Below, piece after piece: positions 37,945 to 46,698 of a stretch of DNA of 64,000 nucleotides. The notes beneath the pieces were generated by a model. It searched no databases and was not told the origin of the DNA. It saw nothing but the letters and a program-made list of their open reading frames with translations. Positions within the stretch are counted from its first letter, which is position 1. Every line of letters begins with the position of its first letter. This DNA is from Candidatus Binatia bacterium. Lineage in GTDB: Bacteria; Vulcanimicrobiota; Vulcanimicrobiia; Vulcanimicrobiales; Vulcanimicrobiaceae. Position numbers and translations under genes: made by a program. The stretch is from contig DATKHY010000007.1 of NCBI GenBank assembly GCA_035544215.1, positions 434,001 through 498,000 of the forward strand, in the 5' to 3' direction.

Positions 37945-38616
37945 TTACTTGGCCGTTGCTTTTGTCGGCTGGTAGAGATCGGTCGGAATCGGCGCGCCGG
38001 TGTTATGGAAGTGCAGCATCTCGGCGAGCTGGTTGGCGGCGACGATCATTTCCTGGTTGTAATTCTTGATGCGCGACTTGAAGAAGTTGAAGAAAACCAC
38101 TGCGATGACGGCAATGATCAGACCGGTCGCCGTGGTGATGAGCGCCTCCGAAACGCCGGCCGCGACGACTGCCGGCGTCGAGTTGCCCTTCAATGCGATG
38201 TCTTGGAACGCCCGAATGATGCCCAAGACCGTTCCGAAGAGTCCGACGAACGGCGCGATGACCGCGATCGTTCCGATGATGGCCAGGTTGCGCTCCAGCG
38301 AGTTGAGGTGCTCCATCAGCGCGATCGAGAGCGCATCGGTGATGTCCGTGCGGTTCTTCTCGCCCCGGCGCAGCCCGAACTCGAGGATCCTCGGAAGCAT
38401 TCCGCGGTTCTTTTTGCAGAGCGCGATCGCCCCGTCGAGATCATCTTCCGACACCTTGGTGCCGATCTGGCGCAGCAACCCCTTCGTGTCGGAGTGCTGC
38501 ATCCCAAAAAAGACCAGGCGCTCGATCACGACGGCGAGACCGACGATCGAAATGAGCAGCAGCAGCCACATATCCCAGCCGCCCTGCTGCATGAGACCCA
38601 TAAATCCCGAAAACAC
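37945..38616 (-). CDS. exbB: MotA/TolQ/ExbB proton-channel family protein
   Basis: A 223-residue inner-membrane protein with helices at about 17-33, 110-130 and 145-175. Seen: the conserved PFVGLFGTVLGIIRAFQDIA segment and EALITTATGLIIAVIAVVFFN, the TolQ/ExbB channel signature. It is the first gene of the exbB-exbD-exbD-tonB-tonB block. The start is a GTG at 38616; an AGGGG element lies upstream but at poor spacing. Confidence 0.93.
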   Translation of the reverse strand: MFSGFMGLMQQGGWDMWLLLLISIVGLAVVIERLVFFGMQHSDTKGLLRQIGTKVSEDDLDGAIALCKKNRGMLPRILEFGLRRGEKNRTDITDALSIALMEHLNSLERNLAIIGTIAVIAPFVGLFGTVLGIIRAFQDIALKGNSTPAVVAAGVSEALITTATGLIIAVIAVVFFNFFKSRIKNYNQEMIVAANQLAEMLHFHNTGAPIPTDLYQPTKATAK

Positions 38617-38713
38617 GGCTTTACGACCCCTCCACTAAACGTGCTCTCCGCGGCGGCTTTCCGCCCCGTGAGGGCGCGACATTGGCCTACCCCGGCCTAA
38701 AGTCCTGGTAACC
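38617..38713 (-). other. Spacer upstream of exbB with small hairpins
   Basis: Just under 100 bp between the TPR gene stop and the exbB start. It contains a perfect GGCGG-AAAG-CCGCC hairpin (38652-38665 on the minus-strand RNA) but no T-run and no convincing -35/-10 pair. Confidence 0.4.
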
Positions 38714-40105
38714 TTAACTACCGCTTCCCGACTGCCCGCCGGGCGCGGCATTGAGGTTCTTTTTGACGAACGATTCGATCTGCAGGGAAAGCGCTTCGTT
38801 GCCCTCGGCCTTGGCTTGCTGGTCGGCCTTGTCGAGGGCATCTGCGGCCTTCTTCTTCGTGCCGTCGTCGTGGCTGGACGCCCACTGACCCGTCAACGCT
38901 ATACCTTCGGCGAAATTCGCGGCCGCGTCGTTAGGCTTGAGCGCGAGGGCCTTGTCGGCATACGCCTGCATCCGCTTGTAGTCCGGCTTGTCCATCCTTG
39001 CAACCAAGAACGCCGCCTGCGCATAGGCTGTGACCGCGACCTCGGGATCGCCGCCCGCCGCGGCTTGATCGAAGTCTTTGAAGGCCTCGTCGTAGTTTTT
39101 CGCGTTCGCCGCGTCGACGCCGGCATTCAGCAAGCCGCTCCCGATCACGCGTCCCGGCAGCGTGCTGTTCGGATCGAGTTGCTTGGCCTCGGCGGCCATC
39201 GCCTGCATGTCCTGCGTGTCTTTGGTCTGGAGGTAAGCGTTCATCAGCGCCGTATCGATCGCGACCTTCGCGCTGGTTGGCGTCTTTGGGTCGGCGAACG
39301 TGGCGGCGTGAACTTGCTTGAGTGTCGCGATGGCGTCCGTGTACTGCTTGTTGGCCAGCTGCGCCTGACCGAGCGCGTATTTCGAGTTCGTGCTCGGGTC
39401 GAGCGCCATAGCCTTCTGCGCGTACTCCAGCGCCTTGGTGGGGTCGCTGCCCGCGACGTCGACGGCGGCCCTGGCAAAGCTCTGAGCGGCGATCGGCTTG
39501 AACTGCTGGCCGATCGTTCCGACCTTATCGAAGGCTGAGGCCGCCGTGGCGTAGTCTCCGCTGTCAAACGCCGCGACCCCAAGCATCTGCCGCAGCGACT
39601 CGTCGCCTGGCGACGACAGCAGCTCCATTTGGGCCTTGGACTTGGCTTGCGAGTATTGCTTGGCCCGAATCAGCGAGGCGACTTGACTCGCGGCACCGCT
39701 CAGCGACCCGCCGGCCGGCACGGACGGGCCCGATCCGGAGCCTTCGTTCGACGCGTTCGCGACCGACTTACCGTTAAATTGCAGCGTGAAGTCGTAGAAC
39801 GCCGTCACCGGACTCGAACCGCGGTGCGCCGGACGATAGGTCGAGTTCTGGGCGATCTCCATCGCGGCCGCATTGTCGCCGGGATTCGTCGAGCTGATGA
39901 CCTTGATCGCTCTGTGCGAGCCGTCCGAATGCACCTCGACCTGGATGACGACCTTGCCGCTGCCCACGATCGGTTTGGTCGTAGTTCCCTGGTGGAGCAG
40001 CTTCGCCGGGACAAACTCGTTCGCGTACTGAGCGAGCGCGGGAATCGCGGCGAAGACGACCAGGGCTCCGGCGGCTGGAGCGACGATTCTACACAAACGT
40101 TTCAT
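38714..40105 (-). CDS. Secreted TonB_C-like plus TPR-repeat protein
   Basis: A 463-residue exported protein. Signal peptide at about 1-26 (ending AIPALA). A domain resembling the TonB C-terminus follows: KVVIQVEVHSDGSHRAIKVI and AMEIAQNSTYRPAHRGSSPV. From about 120 a series of TPR-like helical repeats runs to the end (for example DPSTNSKYALGQAQLANKQY). It lies directly upstream of exbB on the same strand. It could be a periplasmic adaptor for the Ton system; that role is inference. The ATG at 40105 is preferred over an upstream GTG. Confidence 0.8.
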   Translation of the reverse strand: MKRLCRIVAPAAGALVVFAAIPALAQYANEFVPAKLLHQGTTTKPIVGSGKVVIQVEVHSDGSHRAIKVISSTNPGDNAAAMEIAQNSTYRPAHRGSSPVTAFYDFTLQFNGKSVANASNEGSGSGPSVPAGGSLSGAASQVASLIRAKQYSQAKSKAQMELLSSPGDESLRQMLGVAAFDSGDYATAASAFDKVGTIGQQFKPIAAQSFARAAVDVAGSDPTKALEYAQKAMALDPSTNSKYALGQAQLANKQYTDAIATLKQVHAATFADPKTPTSAKVAIDTALMNAYLQTKDTQDMQAMAAEAKQLDPNSTLPGRVIGSGLLNAGVDAANAKNYDEAFKDFDQAAAGGDPEVAVTAYAQAAFLVARMDKPDYKRMQAYADKALALKPNDAAANFAEGIALTGQWASSHDDGTKKKAADALDKADQQAKAEGNEALSLQIESFVKKNLNAAPGGQSGSGS

Positions 40106-40137
40106 GGCGCACCTCACGCGAAGGAGGTACGAGGCCG

Positions 40138-40863
40138 TCAGGCCGGCGGCCTGCGGTGCCGCTCGAGTGCGGTGCGCTCGCGGGCCGTCAGCTCACGGAA
40201 CCGACCGGGCGGCAGCGTGCCGAGTTTCAAGGGGCCAAAGCGCATCCGCGTCAACGCGAGAACGCGATGCCCGAGCGCCTCGAACATCCGGCGCACTTGG
40301 CGGTTGCGTCCTTCGTGAATCGTCACGTCGATGACGCTGCCGTCCCGGCGCGCCGCGACGACACGCACCTTCGCAGCCGCCGCGCGAAACTCTGAAAGCG
40401 TCACGCCGCGGCTCAACCTATGTGTGTCTTCGGCGGACAGCCGTCCGGCGATCGCGACGCGATACGTCTTCTCAACGCCGAAGCGCGGATGGAGCAGGCA
40501 ATGTGCGAGATCGCCGTCGTCCGTAAGCAGCAACGCGCCCCCAGTCGCATAATCCAGACGCCCGACCGGAAATACTCCCGGACGCGCCACGAGGTCGCCG
40601 ACGCTCGAACGCCGCTGCGGATCGCGCATGGTCGTCACGACCCCGACGGGCTTGTTCAATAAAAGATATGTATGCTCACCCGGCAGCTGGACGACTTCGC
40701 CATCCACCTCAACCCGATCACCGTCCTCAACCACCACACCCAACTCGGTGACGCGCTTCCCATTGACGCGCACTCGCCCACTCTTGATGAGCTCATCGGC
40801 ATGTCTGCGCGACGCTATACCACCACGCGCTAAGAATTTATTTAGCCGCGTCGCCCTCCCCAC
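40138..40863 (-). CDS. RsuA/RluB-family pseudouridine synthase
   Basis: A 241-residue rRNA pseudouridine synthase. An N-terminal S4 domain (RLNKFLARGGIASRRHADEL) is followed by YLLLNKPVGVVTTMRDPQRR. The catalytic aspartate is in VGRLDYATGGALLLTDDGDL, with glycine/alanine replacing the usual DTEG residues after it, and IHEGRNRQVRRMFEALGH closes the site. Substrate (16S or 23S rRNA) cannot be decided. The start is a GTG at 40863 with no upstream Shine-Dalgarno, though no other start is available in frame. Confidence 0.9.
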   Translation of the reverse strand: MGRATRLNKFLARGGIASRRHADELIKSGRVRVNGKRVTELGVVVEDGDRVEVDGEVVQLPGEHTYLLLNKPVGVVTTMRDPQRRSSVGDLVARPGVFPVGRLDYATGGALLLTDDGDLAHCLLHPRFGVEKTYRVAIAGRLSAEDTHRLSRGVTLSEFRAAAAKVRVVAARRDGSVIDVTIHEGRNRQVRRMFEALGHRVLALTRMRFGPLKLGTLPPGRFRELTARERTALERHRRPPA

Positions 40864-40895
40864 AAAATATTAGGGTGAGGGAACGCAGCGAAAGG

Positions 40896-41024
40896 GGTCG
40901 ACGTCCCGTTCCGGCGGCGTGTGAATGCGCCGCGGAGCCACGGATGGCGAGAGCGGCGCAGAGGCCGCGCGAAGCCGAGCACACGACGTGCGAGGCGAGC
41001 GGCCGCAGGAGCGGGATGTCGACC
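40896..41024 (+). ncRNA. Candidate structured RNA / palindromic element, 129 nt
   Basis: Lies in the 184-bp gap between rho and the pseudouridine synthase gene. The outer 17-nt arms (40896-40912 and 41008-41024) pair along their whole length in plus-strand RNA, with two G-U wobbles. In minus-strand RNA these become A-C mismatches, so the plus strand is favoured. Nested inside are CGTGTG/CACACG (40918-40923 with 40980-40985) and TGCGCCGC/GCGGCGCA (40926-40933 with 40953-40960). No tRNA, 4.5S or RNase P signature is visible. It may be an RNA gene or a palindromic repeat. Confidence 0.45.
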
Positions 41025-41047
41025 GCTCAAGCCGAGAGACAGAAACC

Positions 41048-42448
<1,401 letters not shown>

Positions 42449-42636
42449 GTCGTTATTGAATCGTTGTTCGGTGTTGGGGCGATGTTCGGTTTGCAGAAGA
42501 GTATCTCGCTGTTAGAGCCGCACACATCAAGCTGGCGCGGTCGAGGGCGAGGCGAGGCTGCCTGCGCAATCAGACCGGTGACGTGAGCGAGGGGATGTCA
42601 AAGCTCGTCGCACCGTCGGCAAAAGCGACGCGGCGA
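42449..42636 (-). promoter_or_regulatory. Long rho leader with rut-like segment
   Basis: About 188 nt of untranslated leader between the promoter and rho. The 5' part folds into a hairpin (CGTCGC...GCGACG near 42603-42637). The last 46 nt before the ATG (42449-42494) are C-rich and G-poor on the transcript (about 16 C to 6 G), as expected of a Rho loading site. Autoregulation by Rho is known in enterobacteria; here it is inference. Confidence 0.5.
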
Positions 42637-42643
42637 CGACCAC

Positions 42644-42672
42644 ACTATAGCACAGGCGCAGCAAGCCTTCAA
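42644..42672 (-). promoter_or_regulatory. Promoter of rho
   Basis: Minus strand: -35 TTGAAG (42667-42672), exactly 17-bp spacer, -10 TATAGT (42644-42649). It overlaps the mpg stop codon. Strong match for a sigma70-type promoter. Confidence 0.75.
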
Positions 42673-43268
42673 GCCGGGCTCAAGCCAGCGGGGCCGCTGA
42701 CATAGGGATTTCCCGCTTCGTAGAAGCGCAGCCGCCTGCGTGGGGCCTTGGTGACTCCGATGCGGCGGCTGCGCGCCACGCGCGTTCGACCGTCCGTCGT
42801 TCGCGCGAGCCACAGCCGGGGGTGAGTGAACGGGTCCAGTCCATCAAACGAGCGATCGATCGCGAGGGCCCGGCATAGCCGCCCCGGACCGCGGCACAGA
42901 TCGCGCACGCGCGTCGTCGCCCGTCGGGCCTGCATCAGTCCGAGGCCTTCGAGCGGTTCGAGCGCGCGCACGAGCACGCCGGCTCCTTCTCCGTCGGGTT
43001 CACTCGATAGGTTAAAACAGTACGACGTTCCGTAAATTTGGTATACGTAGGCGCGATGCGGCGGTCCGAAGAGCGTCGCGTTGCGCAGGCTCTTGCCGCT
43101 ATACGCGTGGCACGCGGGGTCGCCGGGCAGATAGGCCTCGGTCTCGACGATCCTTCCCGCGGCAACACCGTCGGCACTTTCGCGCACGAGAACGCAACCC
43201 AGCAGCGCCACGGCAAGCGCCTCGGTCTCGACGGGTAAACACGCCGGCGCGAGCCGGCTGAAGGTCAT
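42669..43268 (-). CDS. mpg: DNA-3-methyladenine glycosylase (AAG/MPG family)
   Basis: Removes alkylated purines from DNA in base-excision repair; 199 residues. Seen: AAGRIVETEAYLPGDPACHA with the catalytic glutamate, PPHRAYVYQIYGTSYCFNLS and VLVRALEPLEGL, plus LCRGPGRLCRALAIDRSFDG. The ATG at 43268 overlaps the upstream RNase H-like gene by 4 bp. The pair sits behind a LexA-box promoter, so this repair gene is probably part of the SOS response. Confidence 0.93.
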   Translation of the reverse strand: MTFSRLAPACLPVETEALAVALLGCVLVRESADGVAAGRIVETEAYLPGDPACHAYSGKSLRNATLFGPPHRAYVYQIYGTSYCFNLSSEPDGEGAGVLVRALEPLEGLGLMQARRATTRVRDLCRGPGRLCRALAIDRSFDGLDPFTHPRLWLARTTDGRTRVARSRRIGVTKAPRRRLRFYEAGNPYVSGPAGLSPA

Positions 43269-43675
43269 GCCGCCAGGTTCAGCGCTACTTCGGCTCGTGC
43301 CCTTTGCGTGAGGTCGTCGGTCGCGCCAGCGGCGACGGTGAACCCGGCGAGCGTGTTTAGAACGCACCGCAGACGGACGTAAGGAAGCGCGAGTGTCTCA
43401 GACGGCTCGCGCCGCTTTACGATCTCGTCTACGAGTTCCGCATCGTTTAAGACAAAACGCAGATTGTCGAAACCACGATCGCGGAGCGCGCGAGCGACGG
43501 CGGTCACTGCGGCGTATCCGCCGGCTCGATCGGTCTGGCCGCGGGAAGCCCGAAACGTGGATCGCAGCAGCTTCCGCCTGCCCGAGCCGGTCAGGCGCGC
43601 GTAGGCAAGGCCAAGCCCACGCGGCCCGACGGCGTAGCCGATTTCCGCTTGCACCCCTGAATCTGAAGCTCGCAT
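43265..43675 (-). CDS. Degenerate RNase H-fold protein
   Basis: A 136-residue protein that follows the RNase HI/RVT_3 pattern in its second half: AVTAVARALRDRGFDNLRFV, LNDAELVDEIVKRREPSETL, and a final RARAEVALNLAA that matches the usual RADALANLA ending. The first catalytic aspartate of RNase H (in DGASxGNPG) is not present at the N-terminus, so nuclease activity is doubtful. It is the first gene after the LexA-box promoter and is coupled to mpg by a 4-bp overlap. The ATG at 43675 has GAGG 7-8 nt upstream. Confidence 0.6.
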   Translation of the reverse strand: MRASDSGVQAEIGYAVGPRGLGLAYARLTGSGRRKLLRSTFRASRGQTDRAGGYAAVTAVARALRDRGFDNLRFVLNDAELVDEIVKRREPSETLALPYVRLRCVLNTLAGFTVAAGATDDLTQRARAEVALNLAA

Positions 43676-43696
43676 TTCATCAGCCTCTTTACCCAG

Positions 43697-43724
43697 TCTA
43701 TAGCGAACATATGTTCGTAGTCAA
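43697..43724 (-). promoter_or_regulatory. Promoter of the RNase H-like/mpg operon
   Basis: Minus strand: -35 TTGACT (43719-43724), 16-bp spacer, -10 TATAGA (43697-43702). The spacer is filled by the LexA operator, so LexA binding would block polymerase directly. The -35 overlaps the stop of the preceding glycosyltransferase gene. Confidence 0.8.
43704..43717 (-). promoter_or_regulatory. LexA operator (SOS box)
   Basis: A perfect 14-bp palindrome, CGAACATATGTTCG. It is identical in form to the Gram-positive type LexA consensus CGAAC-N4-GTTCG. It lies between the -35 and -10 boxes of the promoter, the classical place for a repressor. Confidence 0.85.
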
Positions 43725-44878
43725 GCGATTTGGGCCGGTTTGAGGAGGCTCCGGTAGATTGCGAGGGTCCGGTCCGTTTGCGCCTCGAGCGAGAACCGCT
43801 TGGCGGCGCGACGGGCCGAGGATGAGGCGGCTGGGTCCGGTCGTTGTGGGATCTCGCGCAGGGCCCGCGCGAAGCCCGCTGCGCTCGCCTCGGCGACGAT
43901 ACCGGCGCCGCCAAGCACGTCCCGGCTCTGCGCCGAGTCGGACGCGATGACACGGGCTCCGGTGGCGAGCGCCTCGGCCAGGACGAGCCCCTGAGTCTCG
44001 GTCGTGCTGGGCATCACGAAGGCGTCCGCGCTGGCGTACAGATCGGGCAGCTCCTCGCGCGGAATCGCGCCCAGGAACGTCGTCTGCACGCCGACGCCGA
44101 CGCTGAGCGCGAGCTCCTCGAGCTCGGAACGCATGGGGCCGTCGCCGGCGATCGCGAGGCGCAGCGAGGGATCGCGCGCGCCGGCGAGAGCATGCAGCAA
44201 CAGCTCGAGATTCTTCTCCTTCGCCAGGCGCCCGACCGAGAGCACGAGGCGATCGCCGGGCCGAGACCCGAGCCTCGCGCGCAGCGCCTCGTCGCGCCGG
44301 CCCGCGCCGAAACGAGGGACGTCGATGCCGCTCGGTACGATCTCCACGCGGGCACGCACGCCGACTTCGACCAGGCGCTGCGCCATGGCGCGCGTCGGCA
44401 CGATTACGGCATCGGCCATGTTCGCAAATGCGCGCGTGAGCTGCGTCGCCGCGAATCGCGTTGCATTCGGTTCGAACGGGATATAGTGCGCGTAGGCCTC
44501 GAGTTGCGTGTGATACGTGTACACGAGCGGCATGCCGTAACGACGCGAGTAGCGCAGGCCCATCCAACCGGTGACGAACGGCGAGTGCACGTGCACCACG
44601 GAGAGCCGCTTGATGATGCCGTTGCGGTTGCGCCGGCTCACCACGGGAAGCGTCAGCCGGTACGGTGTCTTGGTCGGCAGCGGCAGCGACGGCATTCTAA
44701 ACACGGGACCGTCGGCCTCGTCGTATCCGGGCATCCGCGGCGCGAAGCAATACACGGAGTGTCCTCGCGCGCGCAGGCCGTCGGCGAGGCCCTCCACCGA
44801 GGCTACGACGCCGTTGACCACGGGGCGGTAAATCTCGGTGAAAAAGCCGACGCGCAGCGATTCCATTGGGTGGCCCAT
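43721..44878 (-). CDS. GT4-family glycosyltransferase
   Basis: A 385-residue GT-B enzyme similar to glycolipid mannosyl/glucosyltransferases. Seen: the N-terminal VGFFTEIYRPVVNGVVASVE, HVHSPFVTGWMGLRYSRRYG, YTYHTQLEAYAHYIP, the VPSGIDVPRFG turn, VLSVGRLAKEKNLELLLHAL and the nucleotide-sugar site PSTTETQGLVLAEALATG. It would transfer a sugar to a lipid or polysaccharide on the cytoplasmic face. The second ATG at 44866 (MESLRVGFF) is an equally likely start. Confidence 0.88.
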   Translation of the reverse strand: MGHPMESLRVGFFTEIYRPVVNGVVASVEGLADGLRARGHSVYCFAPRMPGYDEADGPVFRMPSLPLPTKTPYRLTLPVVSRRNRNGIIKRLSVVHVHSPFVTGWMGLRYSRRYGMPLVYTYHTQLEAYAHYIPFEPNATRFAATQLTRAFANMADAVIVPTRAMAQRLVEVGVRARVEIVPSGIDVPRFGAGRRDEALRARLGSRPGDRLVLSVGRLAKEKNLELLLHALAGARDPSLRLAIAGDGPMRSELEELALSVGVGVQTTFLGAIPREELPDLYASADAFVMPSTTETQGLVLAEALATGARVIASDSAQSRDVLGGAGIVAEASAAGFARALREIPQRPDPAASSSARRAAKRFSLEAQTDRTLAIYRSLLKPAQIA

Positions 44879-44963
44879 TCGCGCTGGAGGGCGCGGGCGC
44901 CCGGCGAGAAGGGCCTCCCTTGCAGGTTATGACTTAGGGCATATCGCCGCTTTGAACCGGATA

Positions 44964-44972
44964 TGGTATATT
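44964..44972 (+). promoter_or_regulatory. Extended -10 promoter candidate for the 3D-domain gene
   Basis: TGGTATATT is an extended -10 element (TG-n-TATATT). No good -35 lies 17 bp upstream. Transcription would start near 44979 and leave a leader of about 188 nt. Confidence 0.4.
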
Positions 44973-44978
44973 GCCCGG

Positions 44979-45166
44979 GTCAGATTGAGCCCGCCAAAAC
45001 GGACAGCAGGCAGGCTCTCGAGTGTCTTGGCGTTTCCGTAGGATCCATCACCCAGCGGCCGCCTTGCGCCGCTTCCAAACAAACGCGACACGCCGCTCAT
45101 CGTTCGCTCTCTGCGGGATGTGCAGAGCAAACCTTAGCGACGAGCCGGAACGAAAGGAATACGGGG
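44979..45166 (+). promoter_or_regulatory. Structured leader upstream of the 3D-domain gene
   Basis: The plus-strand RNA can form CGCCAA/TTGGCG enclosing GACA/TGTC, then AGCGGC/GCCGCT, then CTCTGC/GCAGAG. Genes of this type often have a c-di-AMP (ydaO-type) riboswitch; I looked for its conserved blocks and do not find them. Otherwise the 288-bp divergent gap 44879-45166 holds no gene. Confidence 0.4.
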
Positions 45167-45853
45167 TTGATCGGACGCGTACTCTGCGCCACTACCGCTG
45201 CTGCGGTGCTATGCGGCTTTCCGGCCTATGCGGCCACGCCGCCCGTCGGCACCGCGCCGACGAAGGTGACTTGGCATCGCGACGGCCTCTTGACGTGGGA
45301 GCGTCTCGAGCGACGAGCGATACCGCCTCAGACCGTCCACCGCCTCACGCCCGCCCTATACCCAGGAATCTCGAAAGTCGTCAGCCACGGCACTCGCGGG
45401 GTCCTCGAGTTCCAGGCCCGCTACGCCCAGCGCGACGGCGGCCCCGTTCAGCGCATCGTCGTTTGGTCCAAGGTCGTCCGCGCGGCGCAGCCGCGCATCG
45501 TCGCCGACGGAATCGGTTACTCGCCGCTTGCGGCGTTCGAAGCACACGGCGTCACGCGCATGGCATTCCTCGCACGAGACGCCATCGTCATGATGGCGAC
45601 CGCCTATACCGCGAGCTGCGGCGGGTGCGACGGGATGACCGCGATCGGGCGGCGCGCCGGCCACGGAATCGTCGCGGTGGATCCGCGCATCATCCCCCTC
45701 GGAACGCGCCTCTACATTCCGGGTTACGGCCCGGCGATCGCGGGCGACACCGGCGGTGCGATCGTCGGGCATCGCATCGATTTGGGATTCGACTCCATGC
45801 GCGACGCCATGCTCTTTGGGCGGCGCGACATCAAAGTGTATCGCCTGAAGTAG
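45167..45853 (+). CDS. Secreted 3D-domain (G5-like) cell-wall protein
   Basis: A 228-residue exported protein. A TTG start at 45167, with AAAGGA about 8-9 nt upstream, opens a signal peptide (LCATTAAAVLCGFPAYAA). Residues about 40-115 resemble a G5 domain (VSHGTRGVLEFQARYAQRDG). The C-terminal 3D domain has MMATAYTASCGGCDGMTAIG, VAVDPRIIPLGTRLYIPGYG and DTGGAIVGHRIDLGFDS with its three aspartates. The 3D fold is the catalytic core of MltA- and Rpf-type murein hydrolases, so it probably cleaves peptidoglycan. rsmA follows after 14 bp. Confidence 0.88.
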   Translation: MIGRVLCATTAAAVLCGFPAYAATPPVGTAPTKVTWHRDGLLTWERLERRAIPPQTVHRLTPALYPGISKVVSHGTRGVLEFQARYAQRDGGPVQRIVVWSKVVRAAQPRIVADGIGYSPLAAFEAHGVTRMAFLARDAIVMMATAYTASCGGCDGMTAIGRRAGHGIVAVDPRIIPLGTRLYIPGYGPAIAGDTGGAIVGHRIDLGFDSMRDAMLFGRRDIKVYRLK

Positions 45854-45867
45854 CGTACAATGACGGG

Positions 45868-46698
45868 GTGCTCAGCCCCCGTAAGCTCCTCGCAGAAGCG
45901 GGGATCCGGCCGCGTAAGCGTTACGGACAAAACTTTCTCGTCAACGCTTCCGCCGCGCGCCACGCCGCGCGGGTGAGCCTCGCGGGCGCGCCCGCCGGAA
46001 CCAAAATGCTCGAAATCGGCGCCGGCACCGGCGCGTTAACGCTCGCGCTTCTTGCGGAAGGCGCGGACGTAACCGCGCTCGAGATCGACCCAAAGCTCGT
46101 CGAGTTGTTACGCTCGCGGCGGGAATTGAGTGCCGCCGGAATCATCGAGGCCGACGCGCTGACGTTCGACTATCGCGCGTGGTCGCGCGGCGACGCCTGG
46201 CGCGTCGCCGGAAACCTTCCCTACAACGTCGCCACGCCGCTGATCCTGCGCTTCGTCGAGATGGAAGGCGGTCCGGACGCGCTGACCGTCATGCTGCAAA
46301 AGGACGTTGCGGAAAGGCTGATCGCGCTGCCCGGAACGGCCGCCTACGGAAGCCTCTCCGTAGCCATCCAGTTTGCGATGACGGTCGAGCTCGCGTTCAC
46401 GCTGTCTCCGCGATCGTTCTTCCCGGCTCCCAAGGTGCAGTCGAGCCTCGTACGGCTCCTGCGGCGCGCGCAGCCGGCGGCGTGCGTGCGCGATCCAGCG
46501 GTGTTTTGGAAGGTCGTACGAGGCGCGTTCGCGTACCGCCGCAAAACGCTCGTCAACAGTCTCGCGCTTTCGCTCGATCACGATCGCGCGGCGATTGTGC
46601 GGGCGCTCGAGCTCAGCAACATCTCTCCGGAGCTACGCGGTGAACGACTCGACCTCAGCGATTTCGCGCGACTGGCCGACGCGCTGGCCGAAGGATAG
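45868..46698 (+). CDS. rsmA: 16S rRNA dimethyladenosine transferase RsmA (KsgA)
   Basis: Dimethylates two adjacent adenosines near the 3' end of 16S rRNA; 276 residues. Seen: RKRYGQNFLVNASAARHAA, the SAM-binding LEIGAGTGALTLALLAEGAD, NLPYNVATPLILRF (family NLPYN/xxP motif) and PRSFFPAPKVQSSLVRL. The GTG at 45868 gives the normal N-terminus. The gene end overlaps the start of the next gene by 59 bp. Confidence 0.94.
   Translation: MLSPRKLLAEAGIRPRKRYGQNFLVNASAARHAARVSLAGAPAGTKMLEIGAGTGALTLALLAEGADVTALEIDPKLVELLRSRRELSAAGIIEADALTFDYRAWSRGDAWRVAGNLPYNVATPLILRFVEMEGGPDALTVMLQKDVAERLIALPGTAAYGSLSVAIQFAMTVELAFTLSPRSFFPAPKVQSSLVRLLRRAQPAACVRDPAVFWKVVRGAFAYRRKTLVNSLALSLDHDRAAIVRALELSNISPELRGERLDLSDFARLADALAEG

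Noticed and set aside
38641-38713. Rho-independent terminator upstream of exbB
   Set aside because: The hairpin is good but no T-run follows on the minus-strand transcript.
40861-40872. TAATAT as -10 of a promoter for the pseudouridine synthase gene
   Set aside because: It ends only 3 bp before the GTG, so transcription would start inside the codon region, and there is no -35 partner.
42596-42601. Perfect TTGACA upstream of rho as a second promoter
   Set aside because: No acceptable -10 hexamer at 16-18 bp; the nearest (TCTGAT) is 21 bp away.
44979-45166. ydaO-type c-di-AMP riboswitch
   Set aside because: The gene context fits, but the conserved blocks I know for this aptamer are not found on either strand.
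45022-45867. Upstream half of a 558-codon frame that ends in rsmA
   Set aside because: Only the part from GTG 45868 is RsmA. The upstream half is Arg-rich noise in a different frame of the 3D-domain gene.
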